A DNA stretch of 15,850 nt, from positions 1-15,850 of the forward strand of contig JBEKVE010000066.1 of the NCBI GenBank assembly GCA_049514335.1, in the 5' to 3' direction. The notes beneath the pieces are model-generated. The model searched no databases. It saw only the letters and a program-made list of their open reading frames with translations, and was not told the DNA's origin. Positions 1 to 7,844 of the stretch are shown here, one piece after another. Source of the stretch: JBEKVE01 sp049514335. Its GTDB lineage: Bacteria; Actinomycetota; Acidimicrobiia; Acidimicrobiales; UBA8190. Every line of letters begins with the position of its first letter. The stretch's first letter is position 1. Both the position numbers and the translations under genes were made by a program.

Positions 1-127
1 GGAGGAGCTGACCAAGGGCTCGGTCGTCCAACGGGTGCTGCGTTTCGCCGCCGACTGCGGGGTCGACGTGCACGTCATCGGTCGCCGTGACGTCGATCTG
101 ACGGACGCTCCCGAGCAGAGCGAGTAG
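1..127 (+). CDS. C-terminal end of a KdpD / universal-stress-like protein (partial, 5' end outside window)
   Basis: Only the last 41 codons are visible, read from position 2 and ending at TAG 125-127. The peptide contains TKGSVVQRVLRFAADCGVDVHVIGRRD. This resembles the end of the universal-stress (UspA-like) domain of KdpD-type sensor proteins, where a 'GSV..R.LR....DVHV' strand-helix-strand is typical. Here the protein stops shortly after that domain, so it is probably a short KdpD/USP protein without a kinase module, or a plain universal stress protein. The gene converges on the histidine kinase with only 13 bp between their stops, and no terminator hairpin is visible in that gap. The identification rests on one short motif; any two-layer nucleotide-binding fold could look similar. 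Confidence 0.45.
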   Translation, partial: EELTKGSVVQRVLRFAADCGVDVHVIGRRDVDLTDAPEQSE

Positions 128-140
128 CGCCCGCGTCCCC

Positions 141-2081
141 TCAGCGCACGAGCGGCACCCGCCACCGCATGGTGGTCCCGCCCCCCTCGGTGTCCTGCAC
201 CGTCATCGTGCCCCCCCTCACTTCGGCCCGCGCCCGCATGTTTGCGAGCCCGCTCGACCGCGTGGTGGCGCCCATGCCCACACCGTTGTCGGTGACGGTG
301 ATCACCAGGTCGTCGTGCACGTCGACAAGGATCTCGACGCGCGAGGCATGAGCGTGGCGCGCTGCGTTGGAAAGCGCCTCGCGCACCACGGCCAGGACGT
401 CGGGCACGATGTCGGGGGAGACCTTGGTGTCGACCGGTCCGTCGAAGCGTAGGCGAGGTTGGAACCCGAGCGTGGTGGACGCCGCCCCCGCCACCTCCAG
501 GATGCGGGCGCGTGTGCTCGTCTCGGCCTTGTCGGTGGCTCGCAACGCCAGGGAGAAGATGGTGGAGCGCACGTCGCGGATGGTGGCGTCGAGCTCCTCG
601 ACCGACTCGTTGATGCGGTCGAGCGCGGCGCTGTCGGTGATCGAGTGGGTGGCGGCCTGCAGGGACATACCCACCGCGAACAGACGTTGGATGACGTGGT
701 CGTGAAGGTCGCGGGCAATGCGCTCCCGGTCTCCGATGAGGGCGAGCTGCTCGCGGTCGGACTGGGCCCGGTCGAGCTCGATGGCCAACCCCGCCTGCTG
801 CCCGAAGCTCTCCACCACCCGGATCTCCTCGGGACTGAAGGGGGGGTTTCCCACGAGTCGCACCACGGTCAGGACGCCTCCCGACCCGTGGGCGGTGCTC
901 ACGGGGACGAGGAGCGTCGGACCGACGCGCCGGGCGATGGCGTCGGCCTCGTCGGCACCGGGTGTCGCCGGTGGGCCCTCGAAGGCCGACGTGCGGCCCG
1001 ATGAGAACACCTTGCCGGCGGGGGAGTCGGCGACGGGGACGAGCTGCCCGAGCAGCGGCTCCATGGCCGTGCCGTGGGCGGCGACCACCTCGAGCAAGGT
1101 GTCGTCATCGGCGGCGGGGACGCTGAAGGTGACACCGTCGGCGTCGGCCAGCTCGACGGCGCGCCGGGCCATGAGCGCCAGCCACTGGTCGAGGGTGCCG
1201 CCACCGAGCATCGACAGCCGGACCTCTGAGATCGCGCTCAGCCAGCGCTCGCGCCGCTGCCCGTCGACGAGCAGACGGCGGAGCTCACGCTCAGCCCGCT
1301 TGCGCTCGCTGATGTTGCGCATCATCGCCGACATGCCGGTGGGATTGCCCGCCAGATCGCGGATGAGTGACAGGGACTCGGCGACCTCGACCTCGCGGCC
1401 GGACTTGTGCAGTCGCAGGGTGTCGCGGGTGGGGATGTGCATACCACCGCGCACCCGCGCCATCTGCTCCTCGACGTCGCCGCGCAGTCCCTCGGGGACG
1501 AGCCGCCAGACGGGCCGTCCGACGATCTCCTCGGACGGGTATCCCAACAGGCGCTGTGCCCCGGGGTTCCAACTGATGAGGGTGCCGTTCAGGTCGGTGG
1601 AGATGATGGCGTCGTCGGAGGACGACACAATGGCGGCCAGCCGCGCCTCGGCCTCCCATTCGGCGCGGCGTTCGGTCAGGTCGCGCACCGCCGCCAGGGT
1701 GAGCGGCCGCTCGGGCGTCCCGATGGGGGCGAGGCTGATGTCCACTTGCATCTCGGTCCCGTCGAGGCGCGTGGCCCACAGCTCGGTGGCCGCGCCCATG
1801 GGCCGCTGGGTGGGACGGGCGACGTAGGTGGCGCGGTGCCGGGCGTGACCGGGCCGCAACCGGTCGGGCACGAGCACGTCGACGCTCACCCCACGCAACC
1901 CACCGGCCGGGGCGCCGAACATGGTCTCGGCCCCCGTGTTGGCGGCCACGATCTGCCCCTCGCCGTCCACCACCACCGCCGCGTCGGGCATGAGGTCGAG
2001 GACGACGCCCACGACGTCGGCCGTGGTCTCGCCGTGGCCGGCAGTGTCGATGTCGTCCCGCCCTCTGCTCACAGCGCTCAC
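141..2081 (-). CDS. PAS-PAS-GAF sensor histidine kinase, NarL/DevS type (HisKA_3)
   Basis: A 646-aa sensor kinase that should autophosphorylate on histidine and pass the phosphate to a NarL/LuxR-type response regulator. Two PAS domains span about residues 22-138 and 145-262, each ending in the usual 'RDLTER' / 'RNISERK' exit. A GAF domain covers about 292-440. The dimerisation/phosphoacceptor helix is at about 450-515 with ERIARDLHDHVIQRLF; the acceptor is His460. The ATPase domain is at about 555-644, with the N-box (LSNAARHA, Asn572), DNGVGM (598-603) and the glycine box SSGLANMRARAE. No transmembrane segment is visible, so it is probably cytosolic and senses through PAS/GAF ligands. The GTG start at 2081 follows GGGAAGGA with 4 nt spacing. 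It lies 76 nt downstream of glnE on the same strand. No response regulator is in the window, so its partner is unknown. Confidence 0.93.
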   Translation of the reverse strand: MSAVSRGRDDIDTAGHGETTADVVGVVLDLMPDAAVVVDGEGQIVAANTGAETMFGAPAGGLRGVSVDVLVPDRLRPGHARHRATYVARPTQRPMGAATELWATRLDGTEMQVDISLAPIGTPERPLTLAAVRDLTERRAEWEAEARLAAIVSSSDDAIISTDLNGTLISWNPGAQRLLGYPSEEIVGRPVWRLVPEGLRGDVEEQMARVRGGMHIPTRDTLRLHKSGREVEVAESLSLIRDLAGNPTGMSAMMRNISERKRAERELRRLLVDGQRRERWLSAISEVRLSMLGGGTLDQWLALMARRAVELADADGVTFSVPAADDDTLLEVVAAHGTAMEPLLGQLVPVADSPAGKVFSSGRTSAFEGPPATPGADEADAIARRVGPTLLVPVSTAHGSGGVLTVVRLVGNPPFSPEEIRVVESFGQQAGLAIELDRAQSDREQLALIGDRERIARDLHDHVIQRLFAVGMSLQAATHSITDSAALDRINESVEELDATIRDVRSTIFSLALRATDKAETSTRARILEVAGAASTTLGFQPRLRFDGPVDTKVSPDIVPDVLAVVREALSNAARHAHASRVEILVDVHDDLVITVTDNGVGMGATTRSSGLANMRARAEVRGGTMTVQDTEGGGTTMRWRVPLVR

Positions 2082-2100
2082 GGGGTCCTTCCCGCCGTCG

Positions 2101-2106
2101 ATGCTA
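2101..2106 (-). promoter_or_regulatory. Candidate -10 box for the histidine kinase
   Basis: Read on the minus strand this is TAGCAT, a TANNNT match. It lies in the 76-nt gap between the glnE stop and the kinase start and would give a very short leader containing the GGGAAGGA ribosome site. No convincing -35 is seen. The kinase may instead be read through from glnE. Confidence 0.3.
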
Positions 2107-2157
2107 TCCGGGGCGCGCTGCGTCCTGTGGCGGGCTCGGTCGCCTCACTCGAACCCG

Positions 2158-4875
2158 TCACGCGTCCTCGATGCCGTAGAAGGCGCGTTCCACCACGCGC
2201 CGGGCCCGCCTCGTCACCCGGCGGTAGTCATCACGCAGGGTGGAGGGCGTGGTGACGAGGCTCCGGGCCAGATGCGACAGCTGGTCTGCCTGCGTGGGCA
2301 GCGCGTCACCCGGTGACGCACCGCCTGCCAGCGCGCCCACGAGGTGCCAGCGGTTCCGTGTCCGCTCGCAGAAGCGGTAGGAGGCGCGTAGCGACTCGAC
2401 GTCCGCCGGCGTGAGGATCTCGCGCTCGCCGAGCACTTCGAGCGTGGCCATCGTCCCCGTGCCGGGCACGCCGTGCAGCAGCTGCAGGAGCTGCACCGTC
2501 CACTCCACGTCGGACAGGGATCCCCGCCCGAGCTTCAGGTGGAACTGGGGGTCGTCGCGCGCCGAGATGCGCTCGCGTTCCATGCGGGCCTTCATGCGCC
2601 GGATGTCGGTGACGTCGGAGGCGGTGAGCGGAGGTTCCCACACGAACCGCTCCACGAGCTCCATGAACCGCCGTCCGAGGGCGCCGTCCCCGGCCACGGC
2701 GCGGGCCCGGAGGAGCGCCTGACGTTCCCACGTCTGGGCCCAGCGCCCGAAGTAGGTGGCGTAACCCTGCAGGTCGCGCGCCAGGCGCCCCTGGCCACCC
2801 TCGGGCCGCAGGCCCAGGTCGATGGTGGCGACACGTTGCGACGGGCTGGGTCCGTGCACCAGGCGCAGCAGTGCCTCGGCCACGGCCTCGCCCGCCTCGT
2901 CCGGCGAGTCCTCGAACACGAGGAGCACGTCGAGATCGCTGGCGTAGGACAGCTCGGCCCCGCCGAGGCGCCCCATGCCCACCACGGCGAACGGCATGGC
3001 CGGGCCCACGACGTCGAGGGCGGCCTGGAGCAGGGATTCGCCCAGTCCGGCCAGGGCGGCCCCCGTCGTCTCCACCTCGTCCAGGTCGAGCAGGTCGCGC
3101 GCCGCGATGCGCACCTGCTGCTCCTGGCGGACGCGCACGAGCTGCCGGCGGCGCCAGTCGTCGTCCTCGTCGCGGCGCAGGCGCTCGTCGGCTTCGGCCA
3201 CGAGCACGGCGGGGGGTGTGGGCGCCAGGGCGTCGTCGTCGTCGAGGATGGTGACGAGCTCGGGGTTGTGCTCGATGGCCTCGACCAGCGTCCGGCTCGA
3301 GCCCAGCAACAGGCACAGCCGGCGTGCCGCCTCGGGGGAGTCCCGGAAGGTGGAGAGCAGGAGCGAACGGTGGTGCGGGCGGACCGCCAGGTTGCGCAGC
3401 CCCAGCAGCCCCAGGTCGGGGTCGGGGGTGAGCGACAGCCAGTCGAGCAGGAGGGGCAGGAGCTGGGCCATGAGGCGCGAGCTGCGCGTCAGGCCACCGG
3501 CGAGCTCCTCCACCGCCGCCCGGGTGCGCGTGGCGTCGGCGAAGCCGAAGGCGGCGAGGCGCCGGGCCACGGCCTCGTCGGACATGGTGGGCCCGGTGAG
3601 CGGTCCCTCGACGGTGGCGAACGCCTCCAGCAGGGGACGGAAGAAGAGCCGCTCGTGGATGGCCCGCACGTCGCGCAGACAGCGGCGCAGGGTGTCGTCG
3701 AACCGCTCCGTGGCAGGGGCCGAGGCGTCGTCGGCGAACCCGAGGACGAGGGCCAGGCGCCGCCGCGCCGCCGGGTCGTCGGGCACGGCATGGGTCTGCT
3801 CCTCCTCCACCAGCTGGAGGCGGTGCTCCACGGTGCGCAGGAAGCGATACGCGTCGGCCAGCGCCGTGGCGTCGCTGTGAGCGACGTAGCCCGCGCCGGC
3901 CAGCTCGGCGAGGGCGCCCAGCGTCGAGCGGTCCCGGATGTCCCGGTCTCGCCGCCCGTGCACGAGCTGCAGGAGCTGAACGGCGAATTCGATGTCGCGG
4001 ATCCCGCCCGGACCACGTTTGATCTCGCGGCCCGCCAATCCCCGGCCGGTGACGATGCCCTCGCCCCGCGCCTTCATGGACCGCACCGATGCGAGCTCGT
4101 CGGCGCTGAAGTGCCGGCCCCACAACGCCTGCGACGCGGCCTGCTCGAAGCGCGTCCCCAGGTCCGCCTGCCCGGCCACGGCCCGCCCTTTGAGCAGCGC
4201 CTGGAACTCCCACGTCGCCGCCCAGCGGCTCCAGTACGACCGGTAGCCGTCGATCGATCGCGTGAGGGGACCCGCCCGGCCCTCGGGCCGCAGGTTGGCG
4301 TCCACGCGGAAACACCCGGCCGCGATGTGCAGCACCCGGCGCGCCACGTCGTCGAGGTGCTCGTCCTCGGTGACGAACAGGACGTCGACGTCGCTGGCGT
4401 AGTTGAGCTCGCGGCCACCGAGCTTCCCCATGCCGATCACGGCCAGGGGGCCGTCGCCGGCGAGGGCCACCGCACCGTGAAGCACACGCTGGGCGAGGTC
4501 GGCGAGGGCCGCACCGACGGCCTCGAGCGGATCCCGCCCGAGCAGGTCACGTGCGGCGATGCGCAACAGCTCCAGGCGCTTGGACCGCGCCAGGGCTTCC
4601 GGGTCCGATGCATCGACGGCAACGGGGGCGTCGAGCGCGTCGAGGACGTCGAGCGCGGCGGCGTCGGCCACGCACAACCGCCCGAGAGCGTTGCTCGCCC
4701 CGATCACCTGCACCAGGGCCGTCGCCAGGGGGCTGGCCTCGGGGCCGGGGCCCGGCACCATGCGCTCGAGCCCGTCGGGACGCTCCTCGACCAAGCGGGC
4801 CAGCACGGCCGTGACCGTGTCGGGGGCGGCGGAGCGTTCGGCCAGGTCAGCCAGTGCTGTTGGCAACGCCACCAC
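2158..4875 (-). CDS. glnE: Bifunctional glutamine synthetase adenylyltransferase / adenylyl-removing enzyme
   Basis: GlnE attaches AMP to, and removes it from, glutamine synthetase, setting its activity according to nitrogen status. The protein is about 905 aa (E. coli enzyme 946) and has the diagnostic two nucleotidyltransferase domains. The N-terminal adenylyl-removase core reads GMGKLGGRELNYASDVD, with metal-binding Asp162/Asp164. The C-terminal adenylyltransferase core reads GMGRLGGAELSYASDLD, with Asp647/Asp649. Each is followed by the GlnD-type helical domain (FHLKLGRGSLSDVEWTVQLL in the C half, IKRGPGGIRDIEFAVQLL in the N half). The frame is open upstream to 5334, but that part is antisense to nadE and has no GlnE-like sequence, so I place the start at one of the paired GTG codons (4875 or 4872). 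No good ribosome site precedes either. It diverges from nadE across about 48 bp. Confidence 0.95.
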   Translation of the reverse strand: MVALPTALADLAERSAAPDTVTAVLARLVEERPDGLERMVPGPGPEASPLATALVQVIGASNALGRLCVADAAALDVLDALDAPVAVDASDPEALARSKRLELLRIAARDLLGRDPLEAVGAALADLAQRVLHGAVALAGDGPLAVIGMGKLGGRELNYASDVDVLFVTEDEHLDDVARRVLHIAAGCFRVDANLRPEGRAGPLTRSIDGYRSYWSRWAATWEFQALLKGRAVAGQADLGTRFEQAASQALWGRHFSADELASVRSMKARGEGIVTGRGLAGREIKRGPGGIRDIEFAVQLLQLVHGRRDRDIRDRSTLGALAELAGAGYVAHSDATALADAYRFLRTVEHRLQLVEEEQTHAVPDDPAARRRLALVLGFADDASAPATERFDDTLRRCLRDVRAIHERLFFRPLLEAFATVEGPLTGPTMSDEAVARRLAAFGFADATRTRAAVEELAGGLTRSSRLMAQLLPLLLDWLSLTPDPDLGLLGLRNLAVRPHHRSLLLSTFRDSPEAARRLCLLLGSSRTLVEAIEHNPELVTILDDDDALAPTPPAVLVAEADERLRRDEDDDWRRRQLVRVRQEQQVRIAARDLLDLDEVETTGAALAGLGESLLQAALDVVGPAMPFAVVGMGRLGGAELSYASDLDVLLVFEDSPDEAGEAVAEALLRLVHGPSPSQRVATIDLGLRPEGGQGRLARDLQGYATYFGRWAQTWERQALLRARAVAGDGALGRRFMELVERFVWEPPLTASDVTDIRRMKARMERERISARDDPQFHLKLGRGSLSDVEWTVQLLQLLHGVPGTGTMATLEVLGEREILTPADVESLRASYRFCERTRNRWHLVGALAGGASPGDALPTQADQLSHLARSLVTTPSTLRDDYRRVTRRARRVVERAFYGIEDA

Positions 4876-4878
4876 CGC

Positions 4879-4884
4879 AGCTTG
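4879..4884 (-). promoter_or_regulatory. Weak candidate -10 box for a leaderless glnE transcript
   Basis: On the minus strand this reads CAAGCT and ends exactly 6 nt before the second GTG (4872). That matches the geometry seen at nadE and the KimA-like permease in this window. The first base departs from TANNNT, so it is only suggestive. Confidence 0.22.
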
Positions 4885-4911
4885 CCAGGCTGGGTGCGCG
4901 TGGCGCGCCGG

Positions 4912-4917
4912 TAGGCT
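4912..4917 (+). promoter_or_regulatory. Candidate -10 box for a leaderless nadE transcript
   Basis: TAGGCT matches TANNNT and ends 6 nt before the nadE ATG at 4924, so transcription would begin at or next to the A of the start codon. No Shine-Dalgarno sequence is present in GTAGGCTTTCGCCATG, which fits a leaderless mRNA as is common in Actinomycetota. Confidence 0.55.
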
Positions 4918-4923
4918 TTCGCC

Positions 4924-6780
4924 ATGTCCCGCCTGCGCGTGGCGCTGTGCCAGCTCGACACCGACGTCGGTGGGCTCGCCGCCAACGTGGAGCGCGTCGT
5001 CGCGCACCTGGCCCGGGCCGAGGCGCAGGGTGCCGACGTGGCCGTGTTCCCCGAGCTGGCGCTCACCGGGTACCCGCCCGAGGACCTCTTGCTCAAGCCC
5101 GCGTTCGTCGCCGACAACCTGGCCGCGCTGGAGCGCGTGGCCGGGGCGAGCGGTGCGTGTGCCGCCCTGGTGGGGTTCGTGGACGTGGCCGGGGACGACG
5201 ACGTGGACGACGCCGTGGCCCACGCGTCGGGCGCCGGGGCGGTGGCGCGCGAGGCGGCGATCCGCGGCGCCCCGCGGCGCCTGCGCAACGCGGTGGCGCT
5301 CTGCGCCGGTGGGGTGGTGCGCGGTGTCTACCACAAGCGCCGGCTCCCCAACTACGGGGTTTTCGACGAGGAGCGCTGGTTCGCGCCCGGCTCCTCACCG
5401 CTCGAGCTGTACGAGATCGCCGGGGTTCCGGTCGGCGTCTCGATCTGCGAGGACCTGTGGTTCCCCGACGGTCCCGTGGCGGCCTCGGCCGCGGGTGGGG
5501 CCAAGGTCGTGCTCAACGTCAACGCCTCCCCTTATTCCATCGGGCGTTCCGCCGAGCGCCATGCCGTTGCCCGCCAACGCGTGGCCGAGGCCGGGTGCGC
5601 CATCGTCTACGTCAACCAGGTGGGGGGGCAGGACGAGCTCGTCTTCGACGGCGGGTCGTTCGTCATGGACGAGAGCGGCACCGTGGTCGCCGCCGCCGCC
5701 GCTTTCACCGAGACGACCCTCGTCGTCGACCTGGCGGTGCCGCCACCGGGCTCCGCTGCGCCGGGCACGGTGCCGCCCGGCACGGCGCTGCCGGTGGTGC
5801 GCATCAGCGACGCCACGCGCGCCTCGTCGGCAGTCGACTCCTGGCTCGTGCCGCCGCTCGCCCCCCCGCTCGGAGAGGAAGCCGAGGTGTACCAGGCCCT
5901 CGTGCTCGGGACCCGCGACTACCTGGGCAAGAACGGTTTCTCCGACGCGGTGGTGGGCCTGTCGGGGGGCATCGACTCGTCGCTCGTCGCCGCTGTGGCC
6001 GTCGACGCGCTCGGCGCCGACCACGTGCACGGCCTGTCGATGCCGTCGCGCTATTCGAGCTCCGGATCGCGCACCGATGCGGCGGCGCTGGCCGAAGCCC
6101 TCGGCATCGACCTGCGCACCGTTGCCATCGAAGCGGCGCACAGCGCCTTCGCCGGCCTGCTCGCCCCGGTCCTCGGGGCCGAGCCGCACGGCCTCACCGA
6201 CGAGAATCTCCAGTCACGCATCCGCGGGGTCATCCTCATGGCCGTGTCCAACGCCACGGGCTGGATCGTGCTCACCACCGGCAACAAGAGCGAGCTCGCC
6301 ACGGGCTACTCGACCCTCTACGGCGACTCGGCGGGTGGCTTCGCCGTCATCAAGGACGTGCCCAAGACGCTCGTGTACCGCCTGTGCCGACACCGCAACG
6401 ACGTGGCCGGCCGGGAGATCATTCCCGAGTCGGTGCTGGTGAAGGCGCCCTCGGCCGAACTGCGTCCCGATCAGCGTGACGACCAGAGCCTGCCCTCCTA
6501 CGACGTGCTCGACCCTCTCCTGGAAGCGCTCGTCGTCCACGACCGTCCCATCCGCGACGTCATCGACGCCGGGTTCGACGCCGAGCTGGTGGCGCGCGTG
6601 GCGTCACTGGTCGACCGGGCCGAGTACAAGCGGCGCCAGTCGCCCCCCGGTATTCGCATCACCGCCAAGGCCTTCGGGAAGGATCGGCGCATGCCCATCA
6701 CGAACCGCTACCGCGACCATGCGCCGGACCCCGCTGCGGCGCACCTGGGGCACCACCCGGGATCCGGCGCCGATGCCTGA
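4924..6780 (+). CDS. nadE: Glutamine-dependent NAD+ synthetase
   Basis: Catalyses the last step of NAD+ synthesis: nicotinic acid adenine dinucleotide is adenylated with ATP and amidated with ammonia from glutamine. The 618-aa protein has the two expected modules. The N-terminal nitrilase-type glutaminase (about residues 3-270) shows the Glu-Lys-Cys triad: Glu44 in VFPELALTGYPPEDL, Lys138 in YHKRRLPNYGVFDE, Cys175 in SICEDLWFPDG. The C-terminal synthetase (about 310-598) has the ATP pyrophosphatase P-loop LSGGIDSS (SGGIDS at 347-352), TTGNKSE and YGDSAGGFAVIKDVPK. The typical family ending KAFGKDRRMPITNRYRD is followed by about 20 extra alanine/histidine-rich residues. The ATG at 4924 begins right at the conserved first strand and follows a -10-like box with no leader. 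The last 8 nt overlap the next gene. Confidence 0.96.
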   Translation: MSRLRVALCQLDTDVGGLAANVERVVAHLARAEAQGADVAVFPELALTGYPPEDLLLKPAFVADNLAALERVAGASGACAALVGFVDVAGDDDVDDAVAHASGAGAVAREAAIRGAPRRLRNAVALCAGGVVRGVYHKRRLPNYGVFDEERWFAPGSSPLELYEIAGVPVGVSICEDLWFPDGPVAASAAGGAKVVLNVNASPYSIGRSAERHAVARQRVAEAGCAIVYVNQVGGQDELVFDGGSFVMDESGTVVAAAAAFTETTLVVDLAVPPPGSAAPGTVPPGTALPVVRISDATRASSAVDSWLVPPLAPPLGEEAEVYQALVLGTRDYLGKNGFSDAVVGLSGGIDSSLVAAVAVDALGADHVHGLSMPSRYSSSGSRTDAAALAEALGIDLRTVAIEAAHSAFAGLLAPVLGAEPHGLTDENLQSRIRGVILMAVSNATGWIVLTTGNKSELATGYSTLYGDSAGGFAVIKDVPKTLVYRLCRHRNDVAGREIIPESVLVKAPSAELRPDQRDDQSLPSYDVLDPLLEALVVHDRPIRDVIDAGFDAELVARVASLVDRAEYKRRQSPPGIRITAKAFGKDRRMPITNRYRDHAPDPAAAHLGHHPGSGADA

Positions 6781-7603
6781 CCGGGGCGACGCGCTGTGGG
6801 TGGCGCTCGGAGGAGTGGCGCTTGACAGGAGCGCGTCGATGCCGGGCGGCGCCCTGTCCCTGGAGGCCCAGGCGCAGCTGGTGGGCGCCTACCAGTGGGT
6901 CGAGCGCCGTCTGTTCGAGGTGCTCGGCGCGTGGGTGGGCACCGAGCCCGTGCCCGAGGCACAGGCGCTCTTCGACATCTACAGCCAGCAGCATGCCTGG
7001 CACGCCGAGCTGTTCTTCGATCGTCTGCCCGCACTCGACTCGGTCGACCCCGCCACGCTCACCGTGTCCCCCACGGCGGGCGTGGAACGCGCCCTGTTGG
7101 TGCTGGCGGGCGGGATGCGCCACCCCGACGGGGAGCCGGGTGGTGTGGCCGACGGGCCGTCCGGCGCCGGTCCCGAGGGCGGCGAAGGCCGACCGGCCAT
7201 GGCGGCCGGGGGGACGCTGTTGCGCCTGGTGGGCCTGGGTCGGGTGGTGCTCCCACGTCTCGTGGCGGGGTACGGCCGCCACCTCCGGCGCCTGTCGTCG
7301 GTGGCCGAGGCCCCCGTGGGCCGAAGCCTGCGCCTGGTGCTGCGCGACGAGCTCGAGCAGTGGCAGGCGGTCGAGATGCTGACCGAGTCGCTGCTGCGGC
7401 GGCCGAACGACATCGCCGTGGTGTCGGGGTACCAGCAGCACCTGGAGCAGATGGTGGCCGACTCGGGCGCCGGTCTCGTGCCCTGGCCCGGCCTCGGCAC
7501 GACCGATGCCCCCGGTCCCCATCCGGCCCGTACCCCCGAGGGGCCCCCCGCCACGCCGTCGCCCCCGGTGCCCGGGGCGCCTGGAGGTCCCCCCTCCCCG
7601 TGA
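6773..7603 (+). CDS. Conserved-looking protein of unknown function, possibly ferritin-like helical bundle
   Basis: I do not recognise a named family. The 276-aa protein has a helical N-terminal half with AYQWVERRLFEVLGAWVG (39-56) and YSQQHAWHAELFFDRLP (70-86), then a glycine-rich loop (about 112-147). More helices follow at 148-176 and 182-230, including LRDELEQWQAVEMLTESL and YQQHLEQM. Glu44, His74, His77, Glu79, Glu193 and His223 are spaced in a way that recalls di-iron ferritin-like four-helix proteins; this is inference from pattern only. The last 40 residues are proline-rich. The start overlaps the nadE stop (ATGCCTGA), suggesting translational coupling. A second in-frame ATG at 6839 has a better ribosome site (CAGGAG, 7 nt spacing) and would remove 22 residues; it may be the true start. 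Confidence 0.7.
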   Translation: MPDRGDALWVALGGVALDRSASMPGGALSLEAQAQLVGAYQWVERRLFEVLGAWVGTEPVPEAQALFDIYSQQHAWHAELFFDRLPALDSVDPATLTVSPTAGVERALLVLAGGMRHPDGEPGGVADGPSGAGPEGGEGRPAMAAGGTLLRLVGLGRVVLPRLVAGYGRHLRRLSSVAEAPVGRSLRLVLRDELEQWQAVEMLTESLLRRPNDIAVVSGYQQHLEQMVADSGAGLVPWPGLGTTDAPGPHPARTPEGPPATPSPPVPGAPGGPPSP

Positions 7604-7630
7604 CCGGCCCGGCACCGGCCGGGGTGCTCG
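7604..7630 (+). terminator. Weak GC-rich hairpins after the gene ending at 7603
   Basis: Two mutually exclusive short stems directly follow the stop codon: CCGGCC (7604-7609) with GGCCGG (7617-7622), and GCACC (7612-7616) with GGTGC (7623-7627). Neither has a T-tract. They could weakly terminate nadE-operon transcription, or simply reflect base composition. Confidence 0.25.
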
Positions 7631-7647
7631 GCGCGGCGCCGCATCCT

Positions 7648-7686
7648 GGTCCTGTACCCCGGTCCTGCCCCCCGGCCCTGCACGCA
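7648..7686 (+). repeat. Three tandem imperfect 13-nt repeats upstream of the sigma factor gene
   Basis: Units are GGTCCTGTACCCC (7648-7660), GGTCCTGCCCCCC (7661-7673) and GGCCCTGCACGCA (7674-7686). Copies 1 and 2 differ at two positions; copy 3 is more diverged. They end about 25 bp before the candidate promoter of the sigma gene. They could be binding sites or a slippage product. Confidence 0.45.
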
Positions 7687-7698
7687 CGGAATGGGGCC

Positions 7699-7727
7699 TT
7701 GACTGCGCCGGTAAACTGATATCCACA
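7699..7727 (+). promoter_or_regulatory. Candidate promoter region of the sigma factor gene
   Basis: The 241-bp gap 7604-7844 contains TTGACT (7699-7704), a good -35 match, but no TANNNT at 17 bp from it. TAAACT (7712-7717) is a good -10 match but lies too close to that TTGACT to pair with it. TATCCA (7720-7725) would give a 15-bp spacer. Initiation near 7724-7732 would leave a 5' leader of roughly 115-120 nt. The pairing is unresolved, hence the low score. Confidence 0.33.
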
Positions 7728-7830
7728 GGCGAGCTGGATGCTGCCCTGGGCGAGGGTCCCTCACGGCTCCCGGCCGCAGGCCAACGCTGAAGGCTTCGAC
7801 CACCGGCAGGTTGCGCCGGAGGGTTCCGAC

Positions 7831-7836
7831 GAAGGG
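7831..7836 (+). promoter_or_regulatory. Ribosome binding site supporting a TTG start
   Basis: GAAGGG lies 8 nt before TTG at 7845. It supports the rare TTG start of the sigma factor, which begins MAKERVERDEEDLVR and needs no upstream sequence. Confidence 0.65.
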
Positions 7837-7844
7837 TTGAGACG

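Noticed and set aside
2473..4914. 813-codon open frame on the plus strand, antisense to glnE
   Set aside because: Low-complexity Gly/Gln/Arg/Val/His composition with no motif. It is a by-product of strong third-position GC in glnE.
4876..5334. Minus-strand extension of the glnE reading frame by about 153 codons
   Set aside because: It is antisense to the well-supported nadE N-terminal domain, is rich in His/Gly/Arg and has no resemblance to GlnE.
6822..6827. TTGACA, a perfect -35 hexamer, inside the gene after nadE
   Set aside because: No TANNNT at 16-19 bp downstream, and it lies within coding sequence; the adjacent AGGAG is better read as a ribosome site for the alternative ATG at 6839.
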